A stretch of 64,000 nucleotides of DNA. It comes from Lytechinus pictus. Its lineage: Eukaryota > Echinodermata > Echinoidea > Temnopleuroida > Toxopneustidae. The notes beneath the pieces were generated by a model. The model was given only the letters and a program-made list of their open reading frames with translations. It searched no databases and was not told the origin of the DNA. The stretch is from contig NC_087249.1 in the NCBI RefSeq assembly GCF_037042905.1, positions 32,390,401 to 32,454,400 of the forward strand. Reading direction: 5' to 3'. The position numbers and the translations under genes were made by a program. Below are positions 55,277 through 64,000 of this stretch, piece by piece. How positions within the stretch are numbered: position 1 is the first letter of the stretch; each line of letters opens with the position of its first letter.

Positions 55277-55696
55277 AAAGGCGACCGCACACCTTACGAT
55301 TGGTCTGCCACTCAAGTTTGGAATAAAGCGTAGTAGAATTTGATGCTAATATTGAGACTTGAAATATCTTACTGTGTAATGTTCTAAATCATCGTACGAA
55401 TACCTATGTTCAAATCTGTGACTATGCTATCATCCTTCTTAAAATAAAAGCGAATTTAATATCTAGTCGTAATGACGTCATAGCAGTCGTACGATTGGCT
55501 ACGAATTGAAACTAATTTGGCCTGTTCTCTAAAATAAAGGCTTGCAATCTTACAAAACGGTTATATTAGTATTCTTTCAATTAATTTTAACCTCAAATAA
55601 AATGATATGTTCCATTCACATTTTCAGAAAATGAGCAAAATGCGATTTTTTTTCAAAAATCGGATCGCGAACAGTCGTAAGGTGTGCGGTGGCCTT
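55277..55696. mobile_element. MITE with CCGCACACCTTACGA ends, copy 2
   Basis: AAAGGCGACCGCACACCTTA then CGATTGGTC at the left; CAGTCGTAAGGTGTGCGGTG then GCCTTAA at the right. The interior matches the copy in RPL31 intron 1. The TAAAGG/CCTTAA edges hint at a TTAA-type target. It ends about 100 bp from the GPCR stop codon. Confidence 0.8.
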
Positions 55697-55792
55697 AAGA
55701 CGTGGTATGTAATATACCATAAAAAACATGTCGCGATATGAAATTTGATACAGCAAAGAACCTGAATACAAAAATATACAAATACGTTCTTT

Positions 55793-56917
55793 TTAAAGAC
55801 GGCTGTCAAAATTAACCCGCACATGTTCTTGGGTTGTACTCCCAATATACTTTGTAGTACAAGACTGACCAGTGACTGGAACAGACGGTCTCTCTATGCT
55901 GAATACTTGTTTGAAAGCATGACGATATCGTTGGCTCATGGTGGTGTAGATGACAGGGTTTATGACGCAATTAATGTACGCCAAGGCGCGTGCGGAATAG
56001 CTCAGACCAACAAGGGTATCTGAATGAAATAGTAAACGTTTTTGAATCCCCGATAACATTTCAATGAAAGAAAGGATTTCAAATGGAGCAAGGCATAAAA
56101 AGAAGATAAATCCATTGATGATTAGCATCCGAGTAATTTGATCACGCATGCGGGAATCGATTTCAGAACTCCGTTCCGAGTGGCTCTTTAGACGACTCAC
56201 CGATTTGTTCAATCCGCGTATGATCAGAATGTACATTATTCCATTGATCACAAGAGTGAGAAAAAATGGAATAGTCTGCATTCCTTCTCCATATGCCTTT
56301 ACCCATGGGTAGAAAGCCGTGCAAAGTCCCCATGATTCTGGGTAATTTAGATACAGAGCTTCCTTTGGCCATATAATACAAATCGTAAAGAACTTGCTAT
56401 TCGTGGTTATCAGCGCTGATGCAAGACACACGGACAACATCCAAGCAATGCAAGCTAATACCCCTGCTTTACTTTTGCTGATACAGTACCGATTTTGTGG
56501 TTTGCAGACCGCGCAAAATCTTTCTATCGATACCAAAGTGACAAAACACAATGACACGAAATAAGTTGTGTCAGTGATGAGGTATATCCAAACACAACCG
56601 CCATTTTGAATCGGTGTATCGTCTCCATGTATCGGCGATTTGACAAATCGGTACAATTTCTCTCCTACTCCTGTGAGAAGGAATACGATATCGGCAATGG
56701 CAAGATTTATCAAATAACAGTTCGTTGAGGTGTGCATTCGAGGTACACGCGAGACGACGAAGATGAAAGCGAGGTTGACGACGACGCCGAAAAACGCGAT
56801 TAGAGGGAGAAAAACGGTGGTATAAAATGTTTCTCCGTTACTGTATCCGAAACTTTTGGCATCAACTAACGATGTTATGTTATCCGTTTGGATGCACCTT
56901 GAGAGGTTTCTTTCCAT
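55793..56917 (-). CDS. Class A (rhodopsin-like) peptide-type GPCR, single exon
   Basis: 374 aa. Residues 1-30 are extracellular with sequons NLS (4) and NIT (13). TM1 is about 33-56, followed by RMHTSTNCYLINLAIADIVF into TM2 (N71, D76). C108 and C199 are placed for the TM3-ECL2 disulfide. The TM3 end is IERFCAVCKP (131-140), with ERF in place of DRY. A basic ICL3 (234-262) leads to TM6 FIFFLCLAPFEI (270-281), with CLAP instead of CWLP. TM7 ends NPVIY (320-324), followed by a Ser/Thr/Cys-containing tail to RL. The TNCYLxNLAxAD block is typical of peptide receptors such as the TRH/neuromedin-type group; the ligand cannot be told. Intact, with no introns, as in many sea urchin rhodopsin-type receptors. 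The start is the first ATG, giving a usual N-terminal length. Confidence 0.93.
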   Translation of the reverse strand: MERNLSRCIQTDNITSLVDAKSFGYSNGETFYTTVFLPLIAFFGVVVNLAFIFVVSRVPRMHTSTNCYLINLAIADIVFLLTGVGEKLYRFVKSPIHGDDTPIQNGGCVWIYLITDTTYFVSLCFVTLVSIERFCAVCKPQNRYCISKSKAGVLACIAWMLSVCLASALITTNSKFFTICIIWPKEALYLNYPESWGLCTAFYPWVKAYGEGMQTIPFFLTLVINGIMYILIIRGLNKSVSRLKSHSERSSEIDSRMRDQITRMLIINGFIFFLCLAPFEILSFIEMLSGIQKRLLFHSDTLVGLSYSARALAYINCVINPVIYTTMSQRYRHAFKQVFSIERPSVPVTGQSCTTKYIGSTTQEHVRVNFDSRL

Positions 56918-59450
56918 CTTGACTCCGAAAGGTAACTGTTTGTGCAGTTATAAAGGATCAAAATCAGGATATCATTCGATAAATGTCGATTTAAGAATTG
57001 ATTCTAGAAACTCAATAAGTTAATATGATTCAAAATGATTAGTTCTTTCACACACATTTAGTCAAAAATATTTCGACATCCTATTGACATTCAAGACAAA
57101 AATTAAGTCTTGTTCATGTGTTCAGTAAACATTCTTTGCTCGAGTACGTCATTTAGACCAAATTACCGAAGTTCGTTTCGAATTCTTTTAACTTGATAGA
57201 GTTTAAAATGTTCACTCTTTTGTCTCCTTTGGAAACAAGTTAAAATATGTCACTGATCTCCCGAATTCAATGATATGCGATATGCTACACACAACGGCAG
57301 TCATTACCACTTGAGATTCGGTGAATTGTCAGAAGTAATTTAGCAGTCTTCTAGGGCGCAGTTTACATTCCTCAATCGTTTACAGTTACACATCACACTT
57401 GTCAACGATGGAACTTGGTAAGCATGCTAATGGTTATAATGCAAGCAAGACGAAAATCCATGAGCCTTCTTGTCTCCATGCACGTCGCAGTAATTTTGCT
57501 GCATTAATAGCTTGTCAATCACCGCTTTTTAGTTGCACATCTCAAAATGTGCTCTAATTGACTAGTAGTCTATCAGCTCCGTCGTTTAGAGCAACTAATA
57601 TCAAATAGACGAACCTCCACTTACATTTAAATCACTAAAAAATAATCTTTCTGTCGCTATAGTAAACAAAATTTATCCATATCTTTTGGAGCGCATGACA
57701 CCTCTTCTCACTTTATTGTATTAGACTGGCAAAAATAAGAGGCAGACTTTAATATATCTCGGGAAGATGAGCAGTTTTCTTTGTACCACTGCCCCGATTC
57801 CCTCGAACTTAATTAGGCTGTGTTGCTTATTACAATGGTTCTATGTCCTTGTGTTTCGGCGAACAATACAATATAATTAGCGACATATCATAATGAAAAA
57901 GATAATGACGATTCGCTGAAGGTTCCATATTTCAATAAGATACTTCACAAGAAACATTGTTTGTCTCCGCATCAGCTTATTAATTTGTTTTGGCGTGAAC
58001 TAGATCATCAGAGATGATGGTTAATCAGATCACATGAGTTGTGTAAAAGTACGTGTTCATTACGAGGACACACCCCCAAGAGCGTATATCATCATGGGAA
58101 TAATTCATTAGTGTCGATTTTTCAATGGAAAGTTTTCGAATACAGATCTCCATCTACTGCCTGTCTTATCATTTTACGGTTACTAAATAGTTTGAGTATT
58201 ATAAGTGGCTTGGTGCGAGGATATCAGTATTTTTATGCGGCAAGATGTTTGCATTGGTCACAACCGAAAAAGAAATCTCTTCGTCGGTAAATAATGCATG
58301 GTATCAGAATAGTTAATTAAGTTTAGAATGTGCGGAGATAGAATTGGGCGACATATGGAAATAAGTCACACAATCATGATAATAGCTTACCGAAAACGCC
58401 AGTCTCTTAAACCTGTTCAAACATTTTCAGATGCCTGATAATTGCTAGTGAGAGTCGGAAACAAAATCAACTTAATTTTGAAGACACTTTCCTCTTTAAA
58501 TACAATGCAGGAATGAAATTCTGCAGTGATAACGATTTTAAAAATAAACTCCTGTGAGGTCAATCAAACCATACTTTCTTCAAGGAAGGTTTGAGTTTTA
58601 TAAGGAGGAGTACAGATATTGTAAGGATTCATCGTGAAAGGACATCTGTTCCAAAACAAGTAAACACGTCTATATTCACTAGTACTACCATTACCTCACT
58701 GATGACCTGCTCCTAAAACGTTTCTCAACTAATATAAAGATATCAAGGAAAAGATGCTTTGTAGAAGCCTCATGAACACCCAAATCCAAAACAACGCTGA
58801 CAATCTCAATGTTCTTAATAATCGTTTCATCAGTTTCTTCTTAAATTCGATTCAAGTTCTGATGCAACCAGATGAAGTAAATTCAAATTAACTTCTGGTG
58901 TAGAAATGCGGTGAACGCCCTGATTAGATAGTGAAGTACCTCTGTCGTTGTCTGCGATCAGTGAATACTGCATGGGATCTAAAACTCAACTTTGGTATCG
59001 ATGAGAATAGGATAGCAACACAGGATCCTTACAGATTTCATTTTGCACGGCGATTTATTCAATGAAAATTGAAATATTCGCGATTAAGCATAAGTCTGCA
59101 CCTGGAAGATATCTTGTAGTGGCTTCCTCTTTCTCAAGAATCACAGATATGAAATAATTTTTCTTACACATTTCTGTTTCAAAACCTTGATATAAATCAA
59201 TAAAATAAGCCCCTCATTCCTCGTTCTTATATACAGTCGGATTGAGACCGGTTCTCTCATTTTGTTGAGATGTACATGTGATGGTATCTTCACTGTATCT
59301 GTTTCTGCTTTCCATATATCCGGGGCACTGTTGTCCAAACACGAAGCAGTATCCCTCTAAAAGGATGGGCATATCCAAGAATTCCAACGGTTTCTCCATA
59401 ATGATGCCCTCCTTAGTTTCCTGTAGCATGAATACAAAAGGAAAACATTT

Positions 59451-59586
59451 ACTCTAAGAAATGTTTTATCAACCTATCTGGTTGGTTGGTTAAGAGAAAT
59501 CTCCATTTGTTTGACATGTAATTTTCTTTTAACCAACAGTTGGTATTTCATATGTTAACCAACCAAATATTTTTTTTTCTGAGAGT
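59451..59586. mobile_element. Short TIR element with ACTCTAAGAAA ends
   Basis: ACTCTAAGAAATG at the left and TTTTTTCTGAGAGTGT at the right are inverted. Internal GGTTGGTTGGTTAAG and TTAACCAACC pair. 136 bp, non-coding. Confidence 0.55.
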
Positions 59587-60004
59587 GTATAAAAAACAAG
59601 TGCAAGATTTATCTAAACTCCCCATATTGATTTCGAATGTCAACAAAATTCAATGCGTAAGAGGTAGGACCTTTATGTATATCCATGTACATCTATAACT
59701 ATTTTGGGCCATGTAAAACACCACTAGACGTATACAAACAGTCTAGACATTAAAAACTATATATAGACATTACAATGCTATTTTAACAAGTTAAATTCTA
59801 ACTGAAGAGAGTGCATGACGCTATGAATTTAATAGAAGTTTAACGTTACCAAGATGAAAACAAACTTAAATGATGATGGAGTAGCAACGGACGCGGGAAA
59901 TGTGCTGACGGAAGAAGCATTAAGATGTAAACGCACGTGCAAAATCAGCAAGCATACGGGAATCAAGCGCAGGGGAAAAAATTCGTGTCACAAAGGGAGG
60001 CAAC

Positions 60005-60077
60005 AGGTGGAGGGAGAGAGGGGAAAAAGAGAGAGTGAGAGGATGAGAGAGGGAGAGAAGGAGGGGGGGGGGGTGGT
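60005..60077 (+). repeat. GA-rich tract ending in a G run
   Basis: GGAGAGAAGGAGGGGGGG-like purine tract; produces artefact frames. Confidence 0.8.
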
Positions 60078-60341
60078 AAGGCATGTCATGTACGTGTCAT
60101 ATAGGAAGAAGAGTATTTCAAAACGGAAAACTTTCAAAAGAAATGGGGGGAAAAGAAATGAATGAGAGTACAGTAATGTTAAGCAAAAAGGCAAAATAGG
60201 AACTTAAGCTTAAGAAGAGCACCCCAAACCAATATATATATTGTGAAAGAAATGGATAAAGAGAACAATGGTAGGCATAGCTTAAATCAAGGTTCCCCAG
60301 AGCTATCTGCCCTCTGGAAAAATTGGTGATGCCGAAAAACT

Positions 60342-60404
60342 GTCTCTGCCGGGAATCTAACCCAGCTTGGAACGCCGGTGCCTTAACCACTAGAGCACAG
60401 AGAC
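60342..60404 (-). pseudogene. tRNA-like unit with an internal deletion
   Basis: Acceptor ends intact, but about 8 nt are lost from the variable/T-stem region (CCCGGG missing) and the anticodon loop reads GTTCCAA. It cannot form a normal cloverleaf. Confidence 0.7.
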
Positions 60405-60692
60405 GGGTTAATGACAAGGGCGACCTCGATCCGATTGACCGTCAGATAAACAGATTTTCGACACTATACCAATTATAATTTCCTTTGTCGGGTGTAGGTT
60501 GGTTTTGAACAATGGAAAGCCGCCATGCCTCAGCTGGATCAAAGCTATTGCTTAGATACAGTACACGTATGGCACAAATTATACAAATGTGAGAAATTAT
60601 ACAAATTATACATGTACAACAGCTTTGGCAACTTTGTTCTCTTCATCCATTTCTTTCACAAAATATTTAAAAGTAAAAGAGTTGCAAAAGCT

Positions 60693-60696
<4 letters not shown>

Positions 60697-60730
<34 letters not shown>
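60697..60730 (+). repeat. (TA)n microsatellite
   Basis: Perfect TA repeat between two foldback copies. Confidence 0.9.
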
Positions 60731-60732
<2 letters not shown>

Positions 60733-60829
60733 GAAAGAAATGGATGAAGAGAACAATGGTTGGCGTAGCTTAAATTAAGGTTCCCCAGAGCTATCTACCC
60801 TTTGGAAAAATTGGTGATGCCGAAAAAAT

Positions 60830-60900
60830 GTCTCTGCCGGGAATCGAACCCGGGCCCCCAGCTTTGAACGCCGGTGCCTTAACCACTAGACCTCAGAGAC
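60830..60900 (-). tRNA. tRNA-like gene, anticodon UCA
   Basis: 71 nt, the same cloverleaf as at 20294 with an intact B box GGTTCGATTCC, anticodon UCA and A-T6 directly 3'. One change at position 8 (U8 to A8), a normally invariant base. It belongs to the second foldback copy of the cluster. Confidence 0.5.
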
Positions 60901-61083
60901 GGGTTAGTGGCTAGGGCGACCCCGATCCGATTGACCGTCAGATAGACAGATTTTCGACACTACCAATTATAATTTCCTTTGTCGGGTGAAGGTGGGTTTT
61001 GAACAATGACAAGCCGCCATGCCTCAGCTGGATCAAAGATATTGCTTTGATACAGTACACGTATGGGAGAAAGTATACAAATG

Positions 61084-61115
61084 CTGGGGGCCCGGGTTCG
61101 ATTCCCGGCAGAGAC
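61084..61115 (+). pseudogene. 3' half of the tRNA-like unit
   Basis: CTGGGGGCCCGGGTTCGATT then CCCGGCAGAGAC, followed by A-T6. The 5' half is replaced by unrelated sequence. Confidence 0.75.
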
Positions 61116-61262
61116 ATTTTTTCGGCATCACCAATTTTTCCAAAGGGTAGATAGCTCTGGGGAACCTTAATTTAAGCTACGCCTACCATTGTTCTCTTCA
61201 TCCATTTCTTTCACAAAATATTTCAATAAAAGAGTTGCCAAAGCTGTTGTACATGTATAACT

Positions 61263-61271
61263 TTACACATT

Positions 61272-61353
<82 letters not shown>
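61263..61353 (+). repeat. (TA)n(TG)n compound microsatellite
   Basis: TA repeat running into a TG repeat of about 60 bp at the right edge of the foldback cluster. Confidence 0.95.
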
Positions 61354-61354
<1 letters not shown>

Positions 61355-62852
61355 TGTGATGTGATGTGTTAAAATAGTTCATGATCTACTACAGATAATT
61401 TACTCCTTTTTTGTTCAAGCAGGGTATACTTTGCAGCAGAGAGACAATTTTTACATCGTTTGAATTCAGTTGTTATACTGATGCATGAAAGATTCATATT
61501 ATGATTCTTTGTCAGGCTCCAGACTTATTCTGAATGATTTCGAGCTGAAAATTAATTAGTTAAAAAACAATTTGATGATGCTGAAACTCATTCAGGAGAC
61601 GGATTCATCATGCTCCGAAAGTGCGGAGATGTTGATGGAGGTTGGCATACCAGTAGTTTCCTGAAGTCGCTCGACCCTGTGCGTATCATGAACGCTCGAT
61701 TTATTTTGCAAGTGGCTGGGCGGCGAACTTTGCCAAACGAAAATTAGGTCAATCAATGGCCGACGTGCACACCATGGAGAGCTGCAGAGAGATTCACATT
61801 AAAAATGAAACGAATGTTCACGCAATCATCGATTTTACTTTGCATTTGGACTCAATTGATTTCATCCAGTCCCTCTGTCCCGCCTCCGTCTCGGCGCAAT
61901 TAATGCAACAAGCCGTGTTATGTTGCTTATCTTAATGGGGCGTTTACACCTACAGTGCTCACTGAGCTAATATTATTTTGTAAAAAAAAAAATGTCAAAC
62001 AAGGTCTGGGTAAAATCTTGTGTTTGACTGGTTCGTTCATGAAGATCGTCACGCCCATCTCATAAGTAAGTCTAGATGGTCTATGCGTCAACTGCCGACT
62101 TCTTTTCAATAACTTTTATGATAAATATACAATTTGAAAATCTTAAGTCCGTTTTTCAATCAGTCAATCCATTTAAAACTTGTTTATTTTTCTTTTGATC
62201 AGACTCAAAGTCCAGTATCCATACAGTGCCACTTAGGTCAAACTGCTTAAAGAAGCAATTTATTGCGTTCTCTCAAGTTTGATCCGGTTTTTAGTAGCAT
62301 TTACCAGAACGTGATAATGATGGGGGTATATAAGTGACGCTCAAGCCAGTCCAGGCCTGAACATGAGCCAGTTGATACGGATTTACTTCTTTCACACAAA
62401 TAGTTAAAGCATTGCCGCGAAAAATGCTGCAGAACGAATTGAGAAATAATTAGTGTAACTGCCCCCTAACGTGTCAAAATGATCTAGTTTCTATAATGAA
62501 AATAGACAAACTGTTCAACATTTACTATTCAAGAAGTTTAGCCAAAGGCCTTTTAGCTACAAAGGCTTTTTTTTTCAGAACCATCTTTCAAGGAACATTC
62601 AACATTTTTGGCCTGATTGTACATTCAGTTGTTTAACTTTCACGGACACCTTGTCCTTTCCACTCATCACTCGATATACGTCTGATACTTGACTGTAAGC
62701 TGCAACGCTCTTAGATAATAGAAATGGTGTTTATAAGGTGACGTGATTAATTCTACCAAGCCAGCAATACGTACTTCATATTTCAATAAAAATGTCATTC
62801 TGAGACGGCTGTATCCTGTTTATAACTAACATAAATCTCTCTGAAGTATGTT

Positions 62853-62889
62853 TGTGAGTGTGTGTGTGTGTGTGGGTGTGGGGGGGGGT
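62853..62889 (+). repeat. (TG)n followed by a G run
   Basis: TGTGTGTGTG then GGGTGTGGGGGGGGG. Confidence 0.85.
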
Positions 62890-63636
62890 CTACAAATATA
62901 TTTAAGGTCACAATATTATATTCTTCTATTGTGCAGGCAACTTGAGCTGGGTGTAACTTTGTTTGAGTTTATTTTGTACACAGGATTCCCCAGTCTAAAA
63001 TTAAAATGAACTCAAAGAATAATATGAATATGATGATCATGATGATGTTGAACAAACTATAATTTCCACCAAATTCTGATGAAAAATCACAAAAGTTACA
63101 GAAGTTTTGCACCATTACGATAAAGCAATGTAATAATTGTTTTCATAAATTGCAAATTCTAACCGATGATGACATGTTTAGGTTTTATCCAATATGTTTT
63201 ATATAATTAAACATATTTATAGATTGAAATGAATGACCGTAATCTTATATTAAAAAATAGATATTGGGGAGATTCATCACCAAAATAAAGACCAACCCGC
63301 TGATGGCAATTCAACATGCGCAGATCTAGGGTATAAATAATGCAAAATTTCATATTCCACAACTTGGAGATTTTTAAATCCGATTTCGATAATTATTTTT
63401 CGTATTCATTGTTAAACAATTAATTCCATTCGCTTTCATTTGAGGATGGAGCAGATTTCTTTGCTTATACAGTTTACTAGTAACATTCTTCAAGGGATCA
63501 CGAATAGAACTAACATCGGCATTTTCGATACCCTAACATAAAAACAATGGTAATATAAATCGTGGAATAAGTGAAAGAGTCTCATGACGGCCTGGAAATG
63601 CTGACTAGATAGAAAGTGCTTATGGGACGTATTTTG

Positions 63637-63908
63637 GGGGCATCGTGGTGTAGTGGTTATGACTCTCGTCTTTTAATCTGAGGGACGTGGGTTCGATTCC
63701 AAACCATCGCGCGTTTTCATTCAGTAAGATTTTTTTCCACACTGTGCTGCACGCAACCCAGGTGAGGTGAATGGGCAACTGGTAGGAATTGATTCCTTGA
63801 AACGCAGCTCGCGTAACAGCTGTTCAGGTAATTATGCTGCATTTCTGTAGAGCGGTGAGAGACTCCTCATAAAGTAAGCGCTATATAAGCAAATATGAAT
63901 CTTATTTT
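63637..63908 (+). mobile_element. tRNA-derived SINE
   Basis: The 5' part has Pol III A-box TGGTGTAGTGG and B-box GGTTCGATTCC in tRNA-like spacing (head GGCATCG, loop CTTTTAA). The acceptor and T stems do not pair well, so it is not a working tRNA. The body has GTGAATGGGCAACTGGTAGG and the 3' end AAGCGCTATATAAGC then ATGAATCTTATTTTTA. This is the classic tRNA-related SINE layout; the sea urchin SURF type is a possible relative. It appears full length. Confidence 0.75.
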
Positions 63909-64000
63909 TACTTTTTTTTTAAATTAACTTAACTGGCGCACACATGATTTGTATTGTGAACATTTTATGCATCTTATAAATTTCACTCTGCAGAACCATG

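Larger units (their letters stand above)
47569..55792. other. Intergenic region between the sialyltransferase and the GPCR
   Basis: No host gene recognised. It holds LINE fragments (48668-49397 and about 50500-51150, both minus), a rearranged tRNA-element tail (49397-49520), TIR elements (51505-51695, 54565-54797, 55277-55696), a full TTAA MITE (52108-52710) and a 64-bp tandem duplication (53106-53233). The 116-codon frame at 54800-55150 (+) has no motif I recognise. Confidence 0.6.
60231..61290. mobile_element. Cluster of tRNA-like foldback element copies
   Basis: Two reverse copies (about 60231-60525 and 60729-61021) and one partial forward copy (61084-61226) of the family at 20181. Copies here also carry GCCGCCATGCCTCAGCTGGA then TCAAAGCTATTGCTT and ATACAGTACACGTATGG, an inner segment absent at 20181. 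(TA)n tracts separate the copies. The second reverse and the forward copy form an inverted pair. Confidence 0.8.
56918..64000. other. Intergenic region right of the GPCR
   Basis: No gene is recognised in 56918-59440 or 61360-63630; open frames are short and featureless. It contains a TIR element (59451-59586), the tRNA-like foldback cluster (60231-61290), microsatellites and a SINE (63637-63908). A TATATAAG at 62327-62334 has no convincing initiator or downstream exon. Confidence 0.55.

Noticed and set aside
62327-62365. TATATAAG with possible initiator and short ORF (MSQLIRIYFFHT)
   Set aside because: The nearest initiator-like CCAGTCC is only about 21 nt from the TATA, and no downstream coding exon can be found.
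63637-63710. tRNA gene
   Set aside because: A and B boxes are present but acceptor and T stems do not pair; the 3' body and tail identify a SINE.

Overview
The window is animal nuclear DNA. It is AT-rich, with intron-split genes, long introns, many microsatellites and a dense load of small transposable elements. A vertebrate-type alpha-2,8-sialyltransferase, the echinoderm-like RPL31 protein and SINE tails ending in a GCGCTATATAA-type motif followed by ATT repeats point to a marine invertebrate deuterostome, most likely a sea urchin. I cannot name the species from sequence alone.

Four protein-coding genes can be supported. (1) RPL31 (+, coding 317-5666): four coding exons giving 123 aa, with a poly(A) signal 17 nt after the stop. 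(2) A CNBD2-like gene with two cyclic-nucleotide-binding folds (+, 13403-33031): at least 17 coding exons. The second fold is split by a long basic, low-complexity insertion. (3) An ST8Sia-family alpha-2,8-sialyltransferase (+, 42009-47568): six coding exons that join to a clean 426-aa type II Golgi enzyme with sialyl motifs L, S, III and VS. (4) A single-exon class A peptide-type GPCR (-, 55793-56917; 374 aa). They are functionally unrelated neighbours: translation, sperm-type cAMP-related signalling, glycan synthesis and receptor signalling.

The rest is introns and intergenic DNA filled by mobile elements, several with readable boundaries. Non-autonomous hAT-like elements begin CAGNGGCG, carry runs of G near their ends and have 8-bp target duplications (21641-22408 and 45919-46145 are the cleanest). 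Palindromic TTAA-flanked, piggyBac-like MITEs occur in several copies (9163, 18275, 29546, 33349, 52108). Two elements with CCCGGG termini lie inside 7-10 bp duplications (about 28900-29434 and 31613-32176). There are also tRNA-derived SINE pieces and 3' ends of CR1/L2-like LINEs on the minus strand (48668-49397 and about 50500-51150).

The most unusual signal is a family of (TA)n-flanked foldback elements at 20181-20841 and 60231-61290, with a rearranged tail at 49397-49520. Each arm carries a 71-nt sequence that folds as a complete tRNA cloverleaf: intact A and B boxes, a UCA anticodon (which would read UGA) and a T6 run just after the discriminator. This is the best candidate for an undescribed system.
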